Origin: Dehalococcoidia bacterium
Lineage (GTDB): Bacteria; Chloroflexota; Dehalococcoidia; GIF9; AB-539-J10
Direction of reading: 5' to 3'
DNA: 24,349 bases
NCBI GenBank assembly: GCA_030605665.1
Contig: JAUWHW010000019.1
Location: 1-24,349 of the forward strand
How positions within the stretch are numbered: position 1 is the stretch's first letter; every line of letters starts with the position of its first letter. The position numbers were made by a program, and so were the translations under genes. Shown piece by piece: positions 8,377 through 15,998 of this stretch. The notes below the pieces were generated by a model, which was not told the DNA's origin, made no database searches, and saw only the letters and a list, made by a program, of their open reading frames with translations.

Positions 8377-9030
8377 TTACCCTTTTATCTTTACTGGAAT
8401 GCCAGAAGCCATAAAGTAAACTTCATTCGCATGCCGGGCTAGAAGCTGGTTAGCTTTGCCCAGGAGGTCTCGATAAACTCTGCCTAGCTTGTTATCCGGC
8501 ACCAAGCCTAAGCCCACTTCGTTGGAAACAACAATAAAACTACCTTTATGTTTATTGATGCACTCAATCAGCTCTTCTATCTCATCTATGACCCGCTTTT
8601 CTGTCTCAGAGATTGCTTCGCGGAGCTTGCCCCGAGCGAGATTCTTCGGTCGCTTCGTTCCCTCAGAATGACAAGAAATAAAGGACTCAGAATGATAAGA
8701 GGTGGGGGGCTCGCAGTGATAAGAGGACTCCCCACCCTCCTTAGTTATGATATTAGAGACAAGCAAAGTCACACAATCGAGGAGAACTACATCAGCATCT
8801 TCAATCCGCTCTTTTAGTCGCTGCCCCACCTTCACATCGATTTCCAGAGCCCGCCAATTCTTAGGTCGTTTTCTCTTATGTTCTTCAATCCTCAAAGCCA
8901 TTTCATCATCAAGAGGCTCTCCAGTAGCTACGAAGAGAACCTTCTTCCCAAGCTTTTCTGCCATCTGCAGTGCAAACCTGCTTTTGCCACCACGGGCCCC
9001 GCCAAGAATGAGGATGAAACTTTTAGCCAT
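8377..9030 (-). CDS. cobU: Adenosylcobinamide kinase / adenosylcobinamide-phosphate guanylyltransferase
   Basis: Bifunctional enzyme that phosphorylates adenosylcobinamide and then transfers GMP to give AdoCbi-GDP, the substrate of CobS. It has the P-loop GGARGGKS at the start, the stretch RIEEHKRKRPKNW holding the histidine expected to carry the GMP (H51), and the C-terminal signature VSNEVGLGLVPDNKLGRVYR. The ATG at 9030 is preferred over 9048 because GGAG stands six bases before it. It is 217 aa where about 170-190 is usual. The excess is residues ~101-140, a low-complexity stretch encoded by an intergenic repeat inserted in frame between the Walker-B-like VLLDCVTLLVSN and the helix leading to VSNEVG. 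The last gene of the cobamide cluster. Whether the insertion is tolerated is unknown, but the frame and both motif blocks are intact. Confidence 0.92.
   Translation of the reverse strand: MAKSFILILGGARGGKSRFALQMAEKLGKKVLFVATGEPLDDEMALRIEEHKRKRPKNWRALEIDVKVGQRLKERIEDADVVLLDCVTLLVSNIITKEGGESSYHCEPPTSYHSESFISCHSEGTKRPKNLARGKLREAISETEKRVIDEIEELIECINKHKGSFIVVSNEVGLGLVPDNKLGRVYRDLLGKANQLLARHANEVYFMASGIPVKIKG
8611..8735. repeat. Repeat copy inserted in frame inside cobU
   Basis: Same family as 8246-8356 (core GAGCGAGATTCTTCGGTCGC, then CCTCAGAATGACAAG and degenerate tandem units). It lies wholly within the cobU reading frame, where the minus strand encodes a Ser/His/Cys-rich segment including CHSEGTKRPKNLARGKL. 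Confidence 0.9.
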
Positions 9031-9046
9031 TCTATCTCCAAATGTC

Positions 9047-9183
9047 ATCGTAACGAGTGTCAGCGATGAAGCAATCGCAAAAGTGGCTAAGAGATTGCTT
9101 CACGGAGTTTATCCTGAGCGAGATTCTTCGGTCGTTTCTCTCCCTCAGAATGACAGGAAGCGAAGGGCTCGCAACGACAGAGA
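9047..9183. repeat. Intergenic repeat copies between cobU and cobS
   Basis: A diverged short unit at ~9047-9080 (GTCATCGTAACGAG, then GAAGCAATC) is followed by a full copy at ~9090-9183 (GATTGCTTCACGGAGTTTAT, GAGCGAGATTCTTCGGTCG, CCTCAGAATGACAGG). It fills most of the 170-bp gap. No gene is visible there. Confidence 0.85.
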
Positions 9184-9201
9184 GAATCTGCTGGTTCAAA
9201 C

Positions 9202-9957
9202 TTAACTCAACCAACTAATGCCTCCCAATTCAGCAACCATAAACGTTAGAATGAGCACCACTACCTCAGCAAACTCGTTTACGGCGCCATAATTATCTCC
9301 AGTAAGCCCTCCAAATCTGGAACAAAGATACTTCGAAAACGCCAGAAGAATAAGACAAAGTGCTGCCATGAGCATTGCTCCCCACCACTTAAGCAAAACC
9401 AATACTATAATCAGGGAAAATGCCGTGGCACAAGCCAGCCCTTTCCAATTCGCCTTCTGTTTAATAGCCCATCCCATGCCCTCTTTCTTAGCTGAAGGGA
9501 AGGTAGAAATAGCATAGACCATCCCCCAGCGACCCAAGATAGGCATAAGTATAAGGGAAGTTGTGCGCAATCCCAAAGGTAGAGCGACCAAAGCCGCAAA
9601 CTTAGCAATAATGAGGCAACATCCCCCTACAACTCCAAACCCACCAACTCGACTATCAGACATAATTCTTAACCTGTCTGAAGTTGAGCTTCTTAGAGCA
9701 AGCCCATCACAGGTGTCAATGAAGCCATCGAGGTGCAGCGCACCCGTGAGGATAATGAGAGCAATAAGGAGCAAGGCATTGACTAAGATTGAGGGCAGAA
9801 ATAACCCCAGCAAGTAATCAAACCCAAATAGCACCAGTCCCAGAAAGAGCCCTACCATAGGGAAAAAGCTTACTGATTTCCCTAAGTCCTTACCATGCTC
9901 TCGATAATGAGGGAAAGGGATTATGGTAAGAAATTGCCATGCAACCCAAAATCTCAT
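9202..9957 (-). CDS. cobS: Adenosylcobinamide-GDP ribazoletransferase (cobalamin synthase)
   Basis: Integral membrane enzyme that joins AdoCbi-GDP with alpha-ribazole (or its phosphate), the step that completes the nucleotide loop of cobamides. It is 251 aa, typical length. The start resembles the family (FWVAWQFLTIIPFP), the metal-binding motif GALHLDGFIDTCDGL is intact, RIMSDSRVGGFGV follows, and GGLTGDNYGAVNE near the C-terminus is also conserved. About six hydrophobic segments are visible. It uses the products of CobU and CobT, both encoded here. It is separated from cobT by a 196-bp AT-rich gap and from cobU by a repeat, so the cluster is less tightly packed at this end. The ATG at 9957 has a weak ribosome binding site. 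Confidence 0.95.
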   Translation of the reverse strand: MRFWVAWQFLTIIPFPHYREHGKDLGKSVSFFPMVGLFLGLVLFGFDYLLGLFLPSILVNALLLIALIILTGALHLDGFIDTCDGLALRSSTSDRLRIMSDSRVGGFGVVGGCCLIIAKFAALVALPLGLRTTSLILMPILGRWGMVYAISTFPSAKKEGMGWAIKQKANWKGLACATAFSLIIVLVLLKWWGAMLMAALCLILLAFSKYLCSRFGGLTGDNYGAVNEFAEVVVLILTFMVAELGGISWLS

Positions 9958-10153
9958 CCAAGTTAAATCCCAAATTCTAATCTCTAAACACTAAACAAAT
10001 CCATTTGAAATGCAAAAGGCAAAAATAAAAATGAAAAATGACAGAGCAAAAGTTAAAAAGTTTGCATTTTGAATTGTCATTTTGACTTTTGACCTTTGAT
10101 TTTTAATTTTCTATATTGCTTAGGATTTCGCATTTCCATGTTGACTATCATAC
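9958..10153. repeat. AT-rich degenerate repeat stretch between cobT and cobS
   Basis: Low-complexity tract of short A- or T-rich words. Two inverted repeats interleave: AAATGCAAA (10008-10016) with TTTGCATTT (10061-10069), and AAAATGACA (10035-10043) with TGTCATTTT (10075-10083). No gene, promoter or riboswitch is recognised. It contains CTCTAAA, the tRNA-Pyl anticodon-loop sequence, but no stem pairs around it. Confidence 0.5.
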
Positions 10154-11215
10154 TTAGTGCTTCTCCTTAGTGACACTGGCCTCACTAAAAGTTGCCAGCT
10201 GGGCTAAAGTCTTCACTGCTGCCTCCACAATTACCATACCTAACGCTGCCCCAGTTCCCTCACCAAGACGCATCTCTAGATTCAGGAGCGGGGTCAATTC
10301 CAAGTATTGCAACAATACTTTATGTCCACTCTCGGCAGAAAGGTGAGCAGCAATGAGGTAATCTTTTAACTGGGGTGAAAGTTCAGTAGCGATAAGGGCA
10401 GCAGCACCTGAAATAAAGCCATCAATGACCACAGGAATATGGTGTGCTGCTGCTCCAAGCATAACTCCCGCTAATCCCCCGATTTCAAAACCACCGACTT
10501 TGGCTAACACATCGATTGGATCTCGAGGATCGGGCTTATTGAGTTCCAAAGCCTTTTCAATTACCCTGACTTTGTGTGCCAATTGCTCATTATCTAGGCC
10601 TGTACCATGGCCAGTGACCTTTTCTACTGGCTCACCCGTAATAGCAGCACATATGGCACTGCTGGCAGTGGTATTGCCAATGCCCATGTCTCCAGTGCCT
10701 ACAATGTCAAGCCCTTTAGCTATCTCAGCTTCTACAATTTCAATCCCAGCTTCTATTGCTCTCACAGCTTCATTGGGAGTCATCGCTGCTTGCTGAGCCA
10801 TATCTTTTGTCCCGTAAGCTATTTTTCTACAGATGAGCTCAGAATGAGGCGGAAGGGCGCTTGCCGTTCCCATGTCAACTATGACGACGCGAGCACCAAC
10901 GAACCGCGCTAAAACATTTATACCAGCGCCACCATTAAGGAAGTTAGAAACCATCTGTGCCGTCACTTCTTGAGGATAGAGAGTTACCCCCTCATTTACC
11001 ACACCATGATCAGCAGCCATGGTTATGATAGCTTTATGCTCAAAACCAGCAATTGTCCTGCCCTTGATACCAGCTATCTGGATGGATAACTCCTCTAACC
11101 GTCCCAAACTCCCTTTGGGTTTAGTCAGCTCATCCTGGCGAACTCGAGCTGCCTCCATAGCTTTACTGTCCAGAGGTTTTATTTCCTTTAATGTTCGGGA
11201 AAGGGAATCATCCAT
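10154..11215 (-). CDS. cobT: Nicotinate-nucleotide:dimethylbenzimidazole phosphoribosyltransferase
   Basis: Makes alpha-ribazole 5'-phosphate from nicotinate mononucleotide and a lower-ligand base such as 5,6-dimethylbenzimidazole. It is 353 aa, as usual. It shows LTKPKGSLGRLE near the N-terminus, MAADHGVVNEGVTLYPQEVT, NGGAGINVLAR, the nucleotide-site stretch GTGDMGIGNTTASSA, the VTGHGTGLDN segment and the C-terminal RLGEGTGAALG, which carries the catalytic glutamate (E317 of the Salmonella enzyme). Its start is one base after the TAA of cobA. Its presence shows that the cell can activate a lower ligand and attach it to salvaged corrinoid; which base is used cannot be read from the sequence. 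Confidence 0.96.
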   Translation of the reverse strand: MDDSLSRTLKEIKPLDSKAMEAARVRQDELTKPKGSLGRLEELSIQIAGIKGRTIAGFEHKAIITMAADHGVVNEGVTLYPQEVTAQMVSNFLNGGAGINVLARFVGARVVIVDMGTASALPPHSELICRKIAYGTKDMAQQAAMTPNEAVRAIEAGIEIVEAEIAKGLDIVGTGDMGIGNTTASSAICAAITGEPVEKVTGHGTGLDNEQLAHKVRVIEKALELNKPDPRDPIDVLAKVGGFEIGGLAGVMLGAAAHHIPVVIDGFISGAAALIATELSPQLKDYLIAAHLSAESGHKVLLQYLELTPLLNLEMRLGEGTGAALGMVIVEAAVKTLAQLATFSEASVTKEKH

Positions 11216-11216
11216 C

Positions 11217-11735
11217 TTAATACTCGATGCCTCTCCGTGCCTTAATTCCTTTAATAAGCGGATGTTTAACTGCTACCATCTTGGTAACCAGGTCTGCTTG
11301 CTCGATGATTTCCTTTGGTGCTCCACGCCCAGTTAAAATTAGCTCCATTGACTCAGGCTTCTTGCTCATCAGGCTTAATATTTGCTCGGTGCTCACTAAG
11401 CCCTTATTTACAGCAACAAATATTTCGTCAAGAATAACCACATCATAGGCGCCACCAAATATGGTTTTCTCGGCAAAGGCCAAAGTCTGCTCGGTGGTTG
11501 ACCTGAGTTCCTCCAAGCTTTGGGCAAAGCTGTCTGCGGTGTTCAGTTGCACTATTTCAAAGGGATGGTATTGAGCAGCAAAAAGATGTTCTCCACAGGT
11601 GCGGTCGCCTTTGATAAATTGGATGACAATGACCTTCATTCCTTGCCCCACTGCCCTGAGAGCTAGCCCCAGAGCTGCTGTGGTTTTGCCCTTGCCATCT
11701 CCGGTATAGACTTGAATTAGTCCTCGAGTGTTCAT
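11217..11735 (-). CDS. cobA: Cob(I)yrinic acid a,c-diamide adenosyltransferase (CobA/BtuR type)
   Basis: Transfers the 5'-deoxyadenosyl group of ATP to Co(I) corrinoids, giving the adenosylated form used by CobU and others. It is 172 aa. The P-loop GDGKGKTTAALGLALRA is at residues ~12-28. Further family stretches are VIQFIKGDRTCGE, the DVVILDEIFVAVNKGL acid motif and LTGRGAPKEIIEQADLVTKM. Its ATG overlaps the cobD stop by four bases (ATGA), and a strong AAGGAGGTAAGAGG lies just upstream inside cobD. Translation is therefore probably coupled. This is the BtuR family, not the PduO type. Confidence 0.96.
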   Translation of the reverse strand: MNTRGLIQVYTGDGKGKTTAALGLALRAVGQGMKVIVIQFIKGDRTCGEHLFAAQYHPFEIVQLNTADSFAQSLEELRSTTEQTLAFAEKTIFGGAYDVVILDEIFVAVNKGLVSTEQILSLMSKKPESMELILTGRGAPKEIIEQADLVTKMVAVKHPLIKGIKARRGIEY

Positions 11736-12841
11736 TTACCTCTTACCTCCTTAATAGCGGTGATTAGCTTTTGGCATTGGGGCAAAGTACGGGGGGCGAT
11801 ACGAACATATTGGGGAAGACCAAATGAGGTACAGTCACGCACTAATATCATTCGCTTAAGTAACTCACGCCGAAATCTTGGGGCATCGCCTACCTTGACT
11901 AGGAAGAAATTTGCTTCTGAGGGGAGCGGCGGCAAGCCAAGGCTAGAAAGTTCAGCTACGAGATAATTCTTCGCCTGCCTAAGTTCAATTTGGCATCGCT
12001 TCAAATATTCTTCTCTGGCTATAGCGATAATACCTGCTTTTTGAGCTAGGACATTGACATTCCACGGTGGACAGATGCGGCGGAGGTTAACGATAATTTT
12101 CTCCTTTGCCACTCCATAACCCAGGCGGAGTCCGGCCATAGCATAGTCTTTGGTCATAGAGCGCAAAACGAGGAGATTGCTTTGCTCTGCCCGCAATGAT
12201 GAATGTAACGCCAAATCCAGGGAGGACCAAGCACTGTCCACGAAGCTAACATAAGCCTCGTCCAGGACTACTAAAGAATCCTTACCAGCATTCAGAATCT
12301 TCTCGAAATCTGCTCGTGAAAGATATCTCCCGGTGGGGTTATTAGGATTGCAAACAAAGACGCCCTTGGGATGGTGCTGTCGGATTAATTCAACAGTCTC
12401 ACTTGTATCTAGCCAAAAACCATTTTGCGCTGAGAGCCGCTGTTTTATAAGGACTGCTGCAGTAATCTGGCAGGCAACTTGGTATTCACCAAAAGTAGGC
12501 TCAATGATTAAAACTTTATCACCTGGAGCAAAGTAAGCTAGAGCAGCAAGGCGTATAAGCTCAGTGGAACCACTGCCAACCAATAAATTACGCATCTTTA
12601 CTCCCAGCTTTTCAGCTAGGGAATGTTTTAGATAGTATGCCTCAGAGTCAGGATAGCAGGAGATTTCCACCTCGCTTAGCATTTTCATCACTCCTGGCGG
12701 TGGGCCAAGTGGGTTTAGATTGGTACTGAAATCGAGAATATCTTGAGGGGCAACACCTAGCGCTTCTACCTCAGCGTAGTCAATTCCCCCGTGTGGCATG
12801 GGTGTCACATCCCTTATTTCTGGCCTAGGCAGTAAGGACAA
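11732..12841 (-). CDS. cobD: Threonine-phosphate decarboxylase-like PLP enzyme (CobD)
   Basis: Fold-type I PLP enzyme of the HisC/CobD group. CobD makes (R)-1-amino-2-propanol phosphate from threonine phosphate, the linker attached by CbiB. It has the CobD-like opening PHGGIDYAEVEALG, DFSTNLNPLGPP, CNPNNPTGRYLSRADFE, the aspartate stretch VVLDEAYVSF, the PLP lysine in SMTKDYAMAGLRLGYG, and RIAPRTLPQ. Length is 369 aa. Histidinol-phosphate aminotransferase cannot be excluded by motif alone, but the overlap with cbiB and cobA favours CobD. The start is a TTG at 12841: GGAGGTGA, a full match to the anti-Shine-Dalgarno, lies six bases upstream. An ATG at codon 15 would also fit the family but lacks such a site. 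Confidence 0.88.
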   Translation of the reverse strand: MSLLPRPEIRDVTPMPHGGIDYAEVEALGVAPQDILDFSTNLNPLGPPPGVMKMLSEVEISCYPDSEAYYLKHSLAEKLGVKMRNLLVGSGSTELIRLAALAYFAPGDKVLIIEPTFGEYQVACQITAAVLIKQRLSAQNGFWLDTSETVELIRQHHPKGVFVCNPNNPTGRYLSRADFEKILNAGKDSLVVLDEAYVSFVDSAWSSLDLALHSSLRAEQSNLLVLRSMTKDYAMAGLRLGYGVAKEKIIVNLRRICPPWNVNVLAQKAGIIAIAREEYLKRCQIELRQAKNYLVAELSSLGLPPLPSEANFFLVKVGDAPRFRRELLKRMILVRDCTSFGLPQYVRIAPRTLPQCQKLITAIKEVRGK

Positions 12842-13757
12842 AATACGTCACCTCCATGGTTAAACAAAACAAAACCCAAAGCAGAGCAGACACACTCGCT
12901 AACCTTATTCCAGAGCTAATGAACTGGGGAGACAGAGGATTATTGGCATTGCCTAGGCTATAGTAGCCCACCTTTTCCAGCTGAACTCTGAGTGCCCCAG
13001 CCATGGCACTCATTGGCCAGCCAGCATTAGGGCTCTCCGTTTTACCATGGTCACGAAGCATAATTTGCCAGGCATTCTTGCCATCCCTCCTGCTTATATA
13101 GGCAGCTACCACTAGCAGTAGACCTGAGATTCGCGCCGGGATAAAATTTAGGACATCGTCTAATTTAGCAGCAAATCTGCCGAAATATTCATATTTCTTA
13201 TGATAGCCAATCATGGCATCCCAGGTATTTATTACCCGATAGGCCACGGCGCCGGGCACACCAAGAAATAAGAAATAGAACAGCGGGGCCACAAAGCTAT
13301 CACATAGATTCTCCGCCACAGACTCCATCGTTGCCGAAATCAGCGCTGGCTTTCCCAGGCTCTGGGGTTCACGGCTGACCAAGACTGGTATCTTACCTCG
13401 GGCTTCCTTTAGATTATTATTAGCTAGAAGCATTTTAATTTCAAGAGCAGTATAACGCAATTCTCTAAATGAAAAGGCAGGCTTTAATAGCAAAGCACCA
13501 GTGATTATGTAGGCTATGGAGCTAGCTTGGCTTATATAAAGTAAAAGAAAATAAGCGGGCGAGGCAAAAATAAATATAGTAAACAAAACCATGGCGCCAC
13601 CATAGACCAATTGAGACCGCGCACTCTGAGGAGAGGCAAACTTTTCCAAAAAGGAAATCGCCTTTCCCATCCACACTACTGGATGTATGGCTCGAGGTGG
13701 CTCCCCAAATAAAGCATCGATCGTCAGAGCTAGGAGTAGAATGGATAAATGTTCCAT
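12825..13757 (-). CDS. cbiB: Adenosylcobinamide-phosphate synthase (CbiB)
   Basis: Membrane enzyme that attaches aminopropanol or its phosphate to adenosylcobyric acid. With the ATG at 13757 it is 310 aa. The family opening LALTIDALFGEPPRAIHPVVWMGK is clear. Further conserved stretches are ESVAENLCDSFVAPLFYF, RVINTWDAMIGYHKKYEYFG, FAAKLDDVLNFIPARIS and the PNAGWPMSAMAGAL segment. Several hydrophobic helices fit an inner-membrane protein. A TTG eight codons upstream (13781) is possible but its GGAGG abuts it too closely. It overlaps cobD by 17 bp and stops at TAG (12827-12825), one of only three TAG stops in the window. With CobD, CobU, CobT and CobS it completes the late nucleotide-loop path. 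Confidence 0.95.
   Translation of the reverse strand: MEHLSILLLALTIDALFGEPPRAIHPVVWMGKAISFLEKFASPQSARSQLVYGGAMVLFTIFIFASPAYFLLLYISQASSIAYIITGALLLKPAFSFRELRYTALEIKMLLANNNLKEARGKIPVLVSREPQSLGKPALISATMESVAENLCDSFVAPLFYFLFLGVPGAVAYRVINTWDAMIGYHKKYEYFGRFAAKLDDVLNFIPARISGLLLVVAAYISRRDGKNAWQIMLRDHGKTESPNAGWPMSAMAGALRVQLEKVGYYSLGNANNPLSPQFISSGIRLASVSALLWVLFCLTMEVTYFVLTA
12848..12855 (-). promoter_or_regulatory. Full-match ribosome binding site selecting a TTG start for cobD
   Basis: GGAGGTGA on the minus strand, six bases before the TTG at 12841-12839 and inside the cbiB coding sequence. Confidence 0.65.
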
Positions 13758-13791
13758 AGCTTCTCTGAGAGCGTTTAGCAACCCTCCATTT

Positions 13792-13940
13792 TTGTCATTC
13801 TGAGCAATGTCATTCTGAACAGAGTGAAGAACCTAGGCGAAGAATCTCTTATAAACTCTTCGTGGAGTTCACCCTGAGCGAGATTCTTCGGTTGCTTTGC
13901 TCCCTCAGAATGACAATGAGCGAAGGGCTCAGAGTGACAA
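13792..13940. repeat. Intergenic repeat copies between the ABC ATPase gene and cbiB
   Basis: A short unit (TGTCATTCTGAGCAATGTCA) is followed by a full copy: GAGTTCACCCTGAGCGAGAT, TCTTCGGTTGCTTTG, CCCTCAGAATGACA, then AGCGAAGGGCTCAGAGTGACA. It fills the 13758-13946 gap; no gene is seen there. Confidence 0.85.
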
Positions 13941-13946
13941 TTTACA

Positions 13947-14759
13947 TTAATAAACATTCTCTTTTTCTTGCTGCTGAATATAGTTTCTTTCTGCTGTGAT
14001 AAAGGTGGTAGGCAACTTATTAATGGGATGAGGATAAACGCATACTTCAGCTCCATAGACTTTTTTAATATTCTCCACTGTAAGTACATCCCGTGGTGTT
14101 CCCTCAGTATAAATTTGCCCTTCATTTAGCATAACTAGCCAATCACAATATTGAGCGGCTAAATTCAGGTCGTGTAAGGCAGCAATGACAGTTAAACCTT
14201 GCTCAAGACAAAGGCTCTTAACCAAGTCCAGGAGTTCAACTTGATGTTTTATATCCAAATTTGCAGTTGGCTCATCAAGAAGGAGCACCCTTGGCTGTTG
14301 GGTTAAGGTCCGAGCGATGATGAGCCTTTGCCTCTCTCCCCCAGAGAGTTCACCCACTCTATGGTCAGCAAAGAATTGGGTTTTTGTTGCTCTCATCGCT
14401 CGCCAAGCAATAGCTATATCTTTTTCTCCTTCGTAACGAAGAAACCCAAGATGGGGCGTCCGTCCCATAAGCACCACTTCAAAGGCTGTGAAAGCTTCAG
14501 GTAAAATAGGATTTTGTGGCACCACGGCAATAAGGCGAGCCAGCTCTTCTCTCTTGATGTTTTTTATATTCCGACCATCAATAGAGATATACCCCGAAAA
14601 GACGCTGATTACCCGAGTTATTCCCTTGATCAATGTTGATTTCCCTGAGGCATTAGGCCCAATGAGACCTAACACCTTGCCTGGCACCACCTTCAGGTTT
14701 ATGTTATTTAACACTGCCCGGTGGTTATAGCCTAAGCTAACATCCTTTAGTTCAATCAT
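13947..14759 (-). CDS. btuD: Corrinoid/siderophore-type ABC transporter ATP-binding protein (BtuD-like)
   Basis: ATPase subunit of a FecCD/BtuCD-type importer. It is 270 aa, the usual size. It shows Walker A GPNASGKST (residues ~34-42), the Q-loop region VVPQNPILPEAFTAFEVV, signature LSGGERQR, Walker B VLLLDEPTANLD and the switch histidine in AALHDLNLA. The subfamily also handles haem, iron-siderophore and molybdate complexes, so substrate is not shown by the sequence itself. The position between btuC and cbiB, in a cluster otherwise devoted to cobamides, makes a corrinoid the likely cargo. Gaps on both sides are filled with repeat copies, but strand and order suggest a single transcription unit. 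Confidence 0.9.
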   Translation of the reverse strand: MIELKDVSLGYNHRAVLNNINLKVVPGKVLGLIGPNASGKSTLIKGITRVISVFSGYISIDGRNIKNIKREELARLIAVVPQNPILPEAFTAFEVVLMGRTPHLGFLRYEGEKDIAIAWRAMRATKTQFFADHRVGELSGGERQRLIIARTLTQQPRVLLLDEPTANLDIKHQVELLDLVKSLCLEQGLTVIAALHDLNLAAQYCDWLVMLNEGQIYTEGTPRDVLTVENIKKVYGAEVCVYPHPINKLPTTFITAERNYIQQQEKENVY

Positions 14760-14778
14760 TTCTAATACCTATTCCCCT

Positions 14779-14835
14779 TGTCATTCTGAGCGAAGCGAAG
14801 AATCTAGAGACCCTTCACTTCGTTCAGGGTGACAG
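14779..14835. repeat. Intergenic repeat copy between btuC and btuD
   Basis: TGTCATTCTGAGCGAAGCGA, then AGAATCT, and CTTCGTTCAGGGTGACA at the other end. TGTCA and TGACA at the two borders make it an imperfect inverted repeat. It fills most of the 14760-14844 gap. Confidence 0.8.
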
Positions 14836-14844
14836 TTAAATAAC

Positions 14845-15969
14845 TTAGAAGAAAGCAAGCCCTTTCTTCCTTCGCAATAGATAAAGAAAGAAAGGAGCTC
14901 CACAAAAAGCAGTGATTACCCCTACAGGAATCTCTGTGGGAGGAAGCAGAGTGTGGGCAAGGGTGTCAGCTAAGATAAGAAATATGCCGCCGACCAAGGT
15001 AGATAAAGGAAGCAAGAAACGATGGTCTGGACCCCAGATAAGTCTCACCGCATGGGGAACGATTATGCCCACAAAACCTATAAGCCCAGTAAAACAAACT
15101 GCCACAGAGGTAATCAAGGTGGCAGCACCCAGCAATATAAGCTTAACCCTTTCCACATTGATGCCTAATTGCTGTGCCTGCTCTTCATCAAGCTGCATCA
15201 CATTAAGGGGTCGAGCATGAAGCCAGATAATTATAACTCCTACTACCACACAGGGGAGGACTGTCCATACTTCAGCCCATTTAGTTAAGGAAAGCCCGCC
15301 CAGTAGCCAGAATACAATCCCATGTAATTCCTCACCGCAAATGGTCATAAGATAGGAGGTAATCGAGGATAGGAAAGCTCCCAAGGCTACTCCTGCCAGG
15401 ATGAGGGTAGTTGCTGGTAAGGTCTTGCCCACACGAGCTACTGAATAGACAACAGCCACGGCACCTAGACCACCAGCAAAGGCAAATATAGGGATGGCTC
15501 CAAAATTCATCCATTGCAAGGGGAAAGGAATGAGAAAGCCAACGGTAGCCCCTAACCCGGCTCCTGAGGCAATACCGAGGAGATAAGGGTCAGCCAGGGG
15601 ATTGCGAAATAGCCCCTGATAGGTAGCTCCAGCCACGGCCAGAGCTGCCCCTACTAAGCCTGCCAGGAAAATGCGTGGCAGCCTAATGTCCAAGATTATC
15701 GTCTCAAGATTTTCCAGATTTAGGGTTATTCCAAAAATTTCCGGGCAAGAGGGGACAATATGAAGAAAAGGCAACTGGGAAAGAAGGACTTGAAAGCAGG
15801 TAGGAAAAGGTATGTGGACACTTCCCAAAGTGGTGGCAAATGCAATCACTGCAAAAAGCAGCCCAACAAGCCCTACTAAAGCACAAACTTTGCCTTTCCA
15901 GCGAAGAGGATAAGGTATGATAGCCTCACCAACAGGCTCAGCAAACGGTTTAGAAAAGGCACGTGACAT
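14845..15969 (-). CDS. btuC: FecCD/BtuC-family ABC transporter permease
   Basis: Membrane subunit of the corrinoid importer, 374 aa, with about ten hydrophobic helices. Typical features are a first helix at ~31-50, the RLPRIFLAGLVGAALAVAG segment with YQGLFRNPLADPYLLGIASG directly after it, GVALGAFLSSITSYLM, and the coupling-helix region QAQQLGIN. FTGLIGFVGIIVPHAVRL and GADTLAHTLL-like residues precede PTEIPVGVITAFCGAPFF at the C-terminus. All are hallmarks of BtuC/FhuB/FecCD permeases. The N-terminal ~28 residues are polar and longer than usual. It lies 29 bp after the DUF71 gene and before the ATPase gene. Cargo is inferred from the neighbourhood. Confidence 0.92.
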   Translation of the reverse strand: MSRAFSKPFAEPVGEAIIPYPLRWKGKVCALVGLVGLLFAVIAFATTLGSVHIPFPTCFQVLLSQLPFLHIVPSCPEIFGITLNLENLETIILDIRLPRIFLAGLVGAALAVAGATYQGLFRNPLADPYLLGIASGAGLGATVGFLIPFPLQWMNFGAIPIFAFAGGLGAVAVVYSVARVGKTLPATTLILAGVALGAFLSSITSYLMTICGEELHGIVFWLLGGLSLTKWAEVWTVLPCVVVGVIIIWLHARPLNVMQLDEEQAQQLGINVERVKLILLGAATLITSVAVCFTGLIGFVGIIVPHAVRLIWGPDHRFLLPLSTLVGGIFLILADTLAHTLLPPTEIPVGVITAFCGAPFFLYLLRRKKGLAFF

Positions 15970-15998
15970 CTAGTATACCCACACTACTTAATACTTAT

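Noticed and set aside
8244..8400. Read-through of the TAG of the PP-loop gene as pyrrolysine
   Set aside because: The frame after TAG runs on but consists of the intergenic repeat, and the zinc ribbon already ends the protein naturally.
9975..9995. CTCTAAA as a tRNA-Pyl anticodon loop
   Set aside because: The flanking bases do not pair and there is no acceptor or T arm; the tract is low-complexity.
13775..14125. Minus-strand frame with TTG start between the ABC ATPase and cbiB
   Set aside because: It overlaps the ATPase gene in another frame and its remaining part is repeat sequence.
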